Shown here piece by piece: positions 58,640 to 60,000 of a DNA stretch of 60,000 nt. A program made the translations under genes and the position numbers. Origin of the DNA: Cristatella mucedo. Lineage: Eukaryota > Bryozoa > Phylactolaemata > Cristatellidae. The notes beneath the pieces were generated by a model. That model saw only the letters and a program-made list of their open reading frames with translations, searched no databases and was not told where the DNA came from. The stretch is from the NCBI GenBank assembly GCA_009760855.2, contig WPIO01000043.1, positions 1,800,001 through 1,860,000 of the forward strand, in the 5' to 3' direction. Each line of letters begins with the position of its first letter. The stretch's first letter is position 1.

Positions 58640-58925
58640 GATGACTAATAAAAATAATAAAGAGCAGCCCAATGCCTCTGGACTCGCTTCACTGAGTCCC
58701 AGTCGTTCAGTCAAGGAAGACAACGATTAGCCATTTTGAAGCGTGACGGAAGTGCCCAATCTATCCACGAGAAGAAATGGTGCCATCTTGGAAGAGCCTT
58801 TACGGCTATCACCACCGCTTGCAGTGGCGATAAAGGATCGTCCATCACAGGATTTGAACCCACGACCTCGGGACCGAGGTTGTGAAAGCAACCGCCTTAC
58901 CTAGTGAGCCATTACGACTCACCGA
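58640..58925 (-). repeat. Second tRNA-derived SINE family
   Basis: On minus: A box TGGCTCACTAGG (about 58913-58902), B box GGGTTCAAATCC (about 58861-58850), a 150-base unique body, and an end with GCTCTTTATTATTTTTATT. The body does not match the SINEs at 29.0 and 46.9 kb. No acceptor stem or anticodon arm of a working tRNA was seen. Confidence 0.75.
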
Positions 58926-58927
58926 AT

Positions 58928-59175
58928 AGCATTGCCAGGGTGACATGCATAGGGTCAGCATACAAGTGTGGTTAGTGGCAGCATGTAACAGTGTCAGCAC
59001 GCATAAGCACACAAAAAATTAATCACAGGGACCCACTAAATGCTGTCACAAATAGATGCGTTTTCAATTTCTTTTTCGATGTGGTCAAGTCAGGGGATGT
59101 CGTGACGACAAGTTGGGAGTGAGTTCCAGGCTTTGGAACCACACTAACTAAAGGCACGATATAGCGAAAGGAGTA
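58928..59175 (-). repeat. LINE family B 3' region without tail
   Basis: 3' untranslated region from GGTGACATGCATAGGGTCAG to the segment before the coding end. The tail is lacking; the SINE abuts it. Confidence 0.8.
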
Positions 59176-60000
59176 GATGCTAATGAGCTGGTGGGGGAAA
59201 ACAGATTAGGCTAGGCTAGTGCATGTGAGTACAGTGAACTGTAAGGCAAACTGGGAATTTTTCAACCTTTTGAGACTTAAAAGATAGATATAGAAGCTCG
59301 GCTCCTACGGTGTCGATGTGGCCGCAACGCCTTTGGCGACAAGCCGGATTAGCCGCTGAGTTTTCAACCTTTCTAGACGATTAAGAGAACATACAGAGAT
59401 GTCTGAATTGACAGAATTTTTAGAATCTAGAACCGATTTTATAAATGCATAAATTAGTTGGATACCATTTCTCTTATGATAGCTGGCTCTTATTGTGAGG
59501 AGTAGGAGCTTTTGCGTGCGGGGTATTTTTGGCGCTAGAATTTTTCAATGAGCCGTTGCAATTCGTATCACAAGGTCTCAAAACCTTTCTATCGTGGCTA
59601 CGGACACAAAGCGCTCACATTTGCTACTTACATTTATTGTTAATTATGGGTGTGGATGATAAACAAAGTATGCTTTTATATCATAGACGATTTTAAAGCG
59701 TCAAATTTTTTTTAGAAATGCGCGAGCTAAATTAGTCGCCTTATTCGCCGAAATGGAAGCTTTGGAACATTCCCTACTTGGTGCTGCTCAGCTCTTGCTA
59801 ATTACACGAAGGTGCTTTTCCCAATATATCGATGAAAAATATTTAAGCCCAACCTAGTGAGAACTTGAATTCTAGCAGAAGTCTTTTAAGTAGCTGCTCA
59901 GCTGCTCAGCTATCAGATTCATGGTAACTAGGGCGAAGGGTTAACGAAAGTTTCGGTCTGCTAGAATATACTTTGCGACTGAAGTCAAGCAGGAGTAACA
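59176..60000. other. Unassigned right edge
   Basis: No gene, RNA or clear repeat is recognised. Confidence 0.3.

Noticed and set aside
58850-58925. A working tRNA gene
   Set aside because: A and B boxes are good, but no acceptor stem or proper anticodon arm is seen and a SINE body follows.

Overview
The window is nuclear DNA of an animal, probably an invertebrate; the species cannot be named from it. The reasons are spliceosomal introns with GT/AG borders and consistent phase 1, extracellular domains of metazoan type (Ly6/uPAR, immunoglobulin-like), many broken CR1/L2-type LINE retrotransposons, tRNA-derived SINEs, and long CA, TA, GA and ATT microsatellites. Nearly all long open frames are LINE remains. 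The host genes are in short exons that an open-frame scan does not show.

Layout. 0.4-7.7 kb: LINE fragments, including a near full-length but broken copy on the minus strand (4.16-7.73 kb). 7.86-8.38 kb: the last two exons of a Ly6/uPAR-type, probably GPI-anchored protein (+). 8.4-12.1 kb: mostly unassigned DNA with microsatellites. 12.28-18.01 kb: an AT-rich block unlike its surroundings, the broken remains of an endogenous double-jelly-roll DNA virus (Polinton/adintovirus-like or a relative). It holds a major capsid gene, a second structural gene, small virion-type genes, a YqaJ/lambda-type exonuclease, a fibre-like gene and several unknowns. All lie on the minus strand except one truncated divergent gene on plus. 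18.1-28.0 kb: LINE copies in both orientations, some nested.

28.1-58.1 kb: one dispersed immunoglobulin-superfamily gene (+). It has a signal-peptide-like exon (28.10), two Ig-like domains each split over two exons (30.30/35.91 and 39.88/42.78), a third Ig-like exon (51.24), an extracellular exon (55.36) and a hydrophobic terminal exon (58.03). Splice phases agree at every join that could be checked. The introns are filled with LINEs, among them the best preserved copy (31.56-34.54, minus), two or more SINEs and microsatellites. 58.6-59.2 kb: a second SINE family and a LINE 3' end. The rest is unassigned.

How it fits together. The LINE family called B here ends in a conserved hairpin-like tail followed by (ATT)n. 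The tRNA-derived SINEs near 29.0, 46.9 and 47.2 kb carry a closely similar tail, which suggests they borrow the LINE B machinery. The viral block is the most unusual object: it looks like a captured virion-morphogenesis module with no visible polymerase, integrase or packaging ATPase, and about half of its in-frame stops are TGA. All readings were made by eye; no database search was run.
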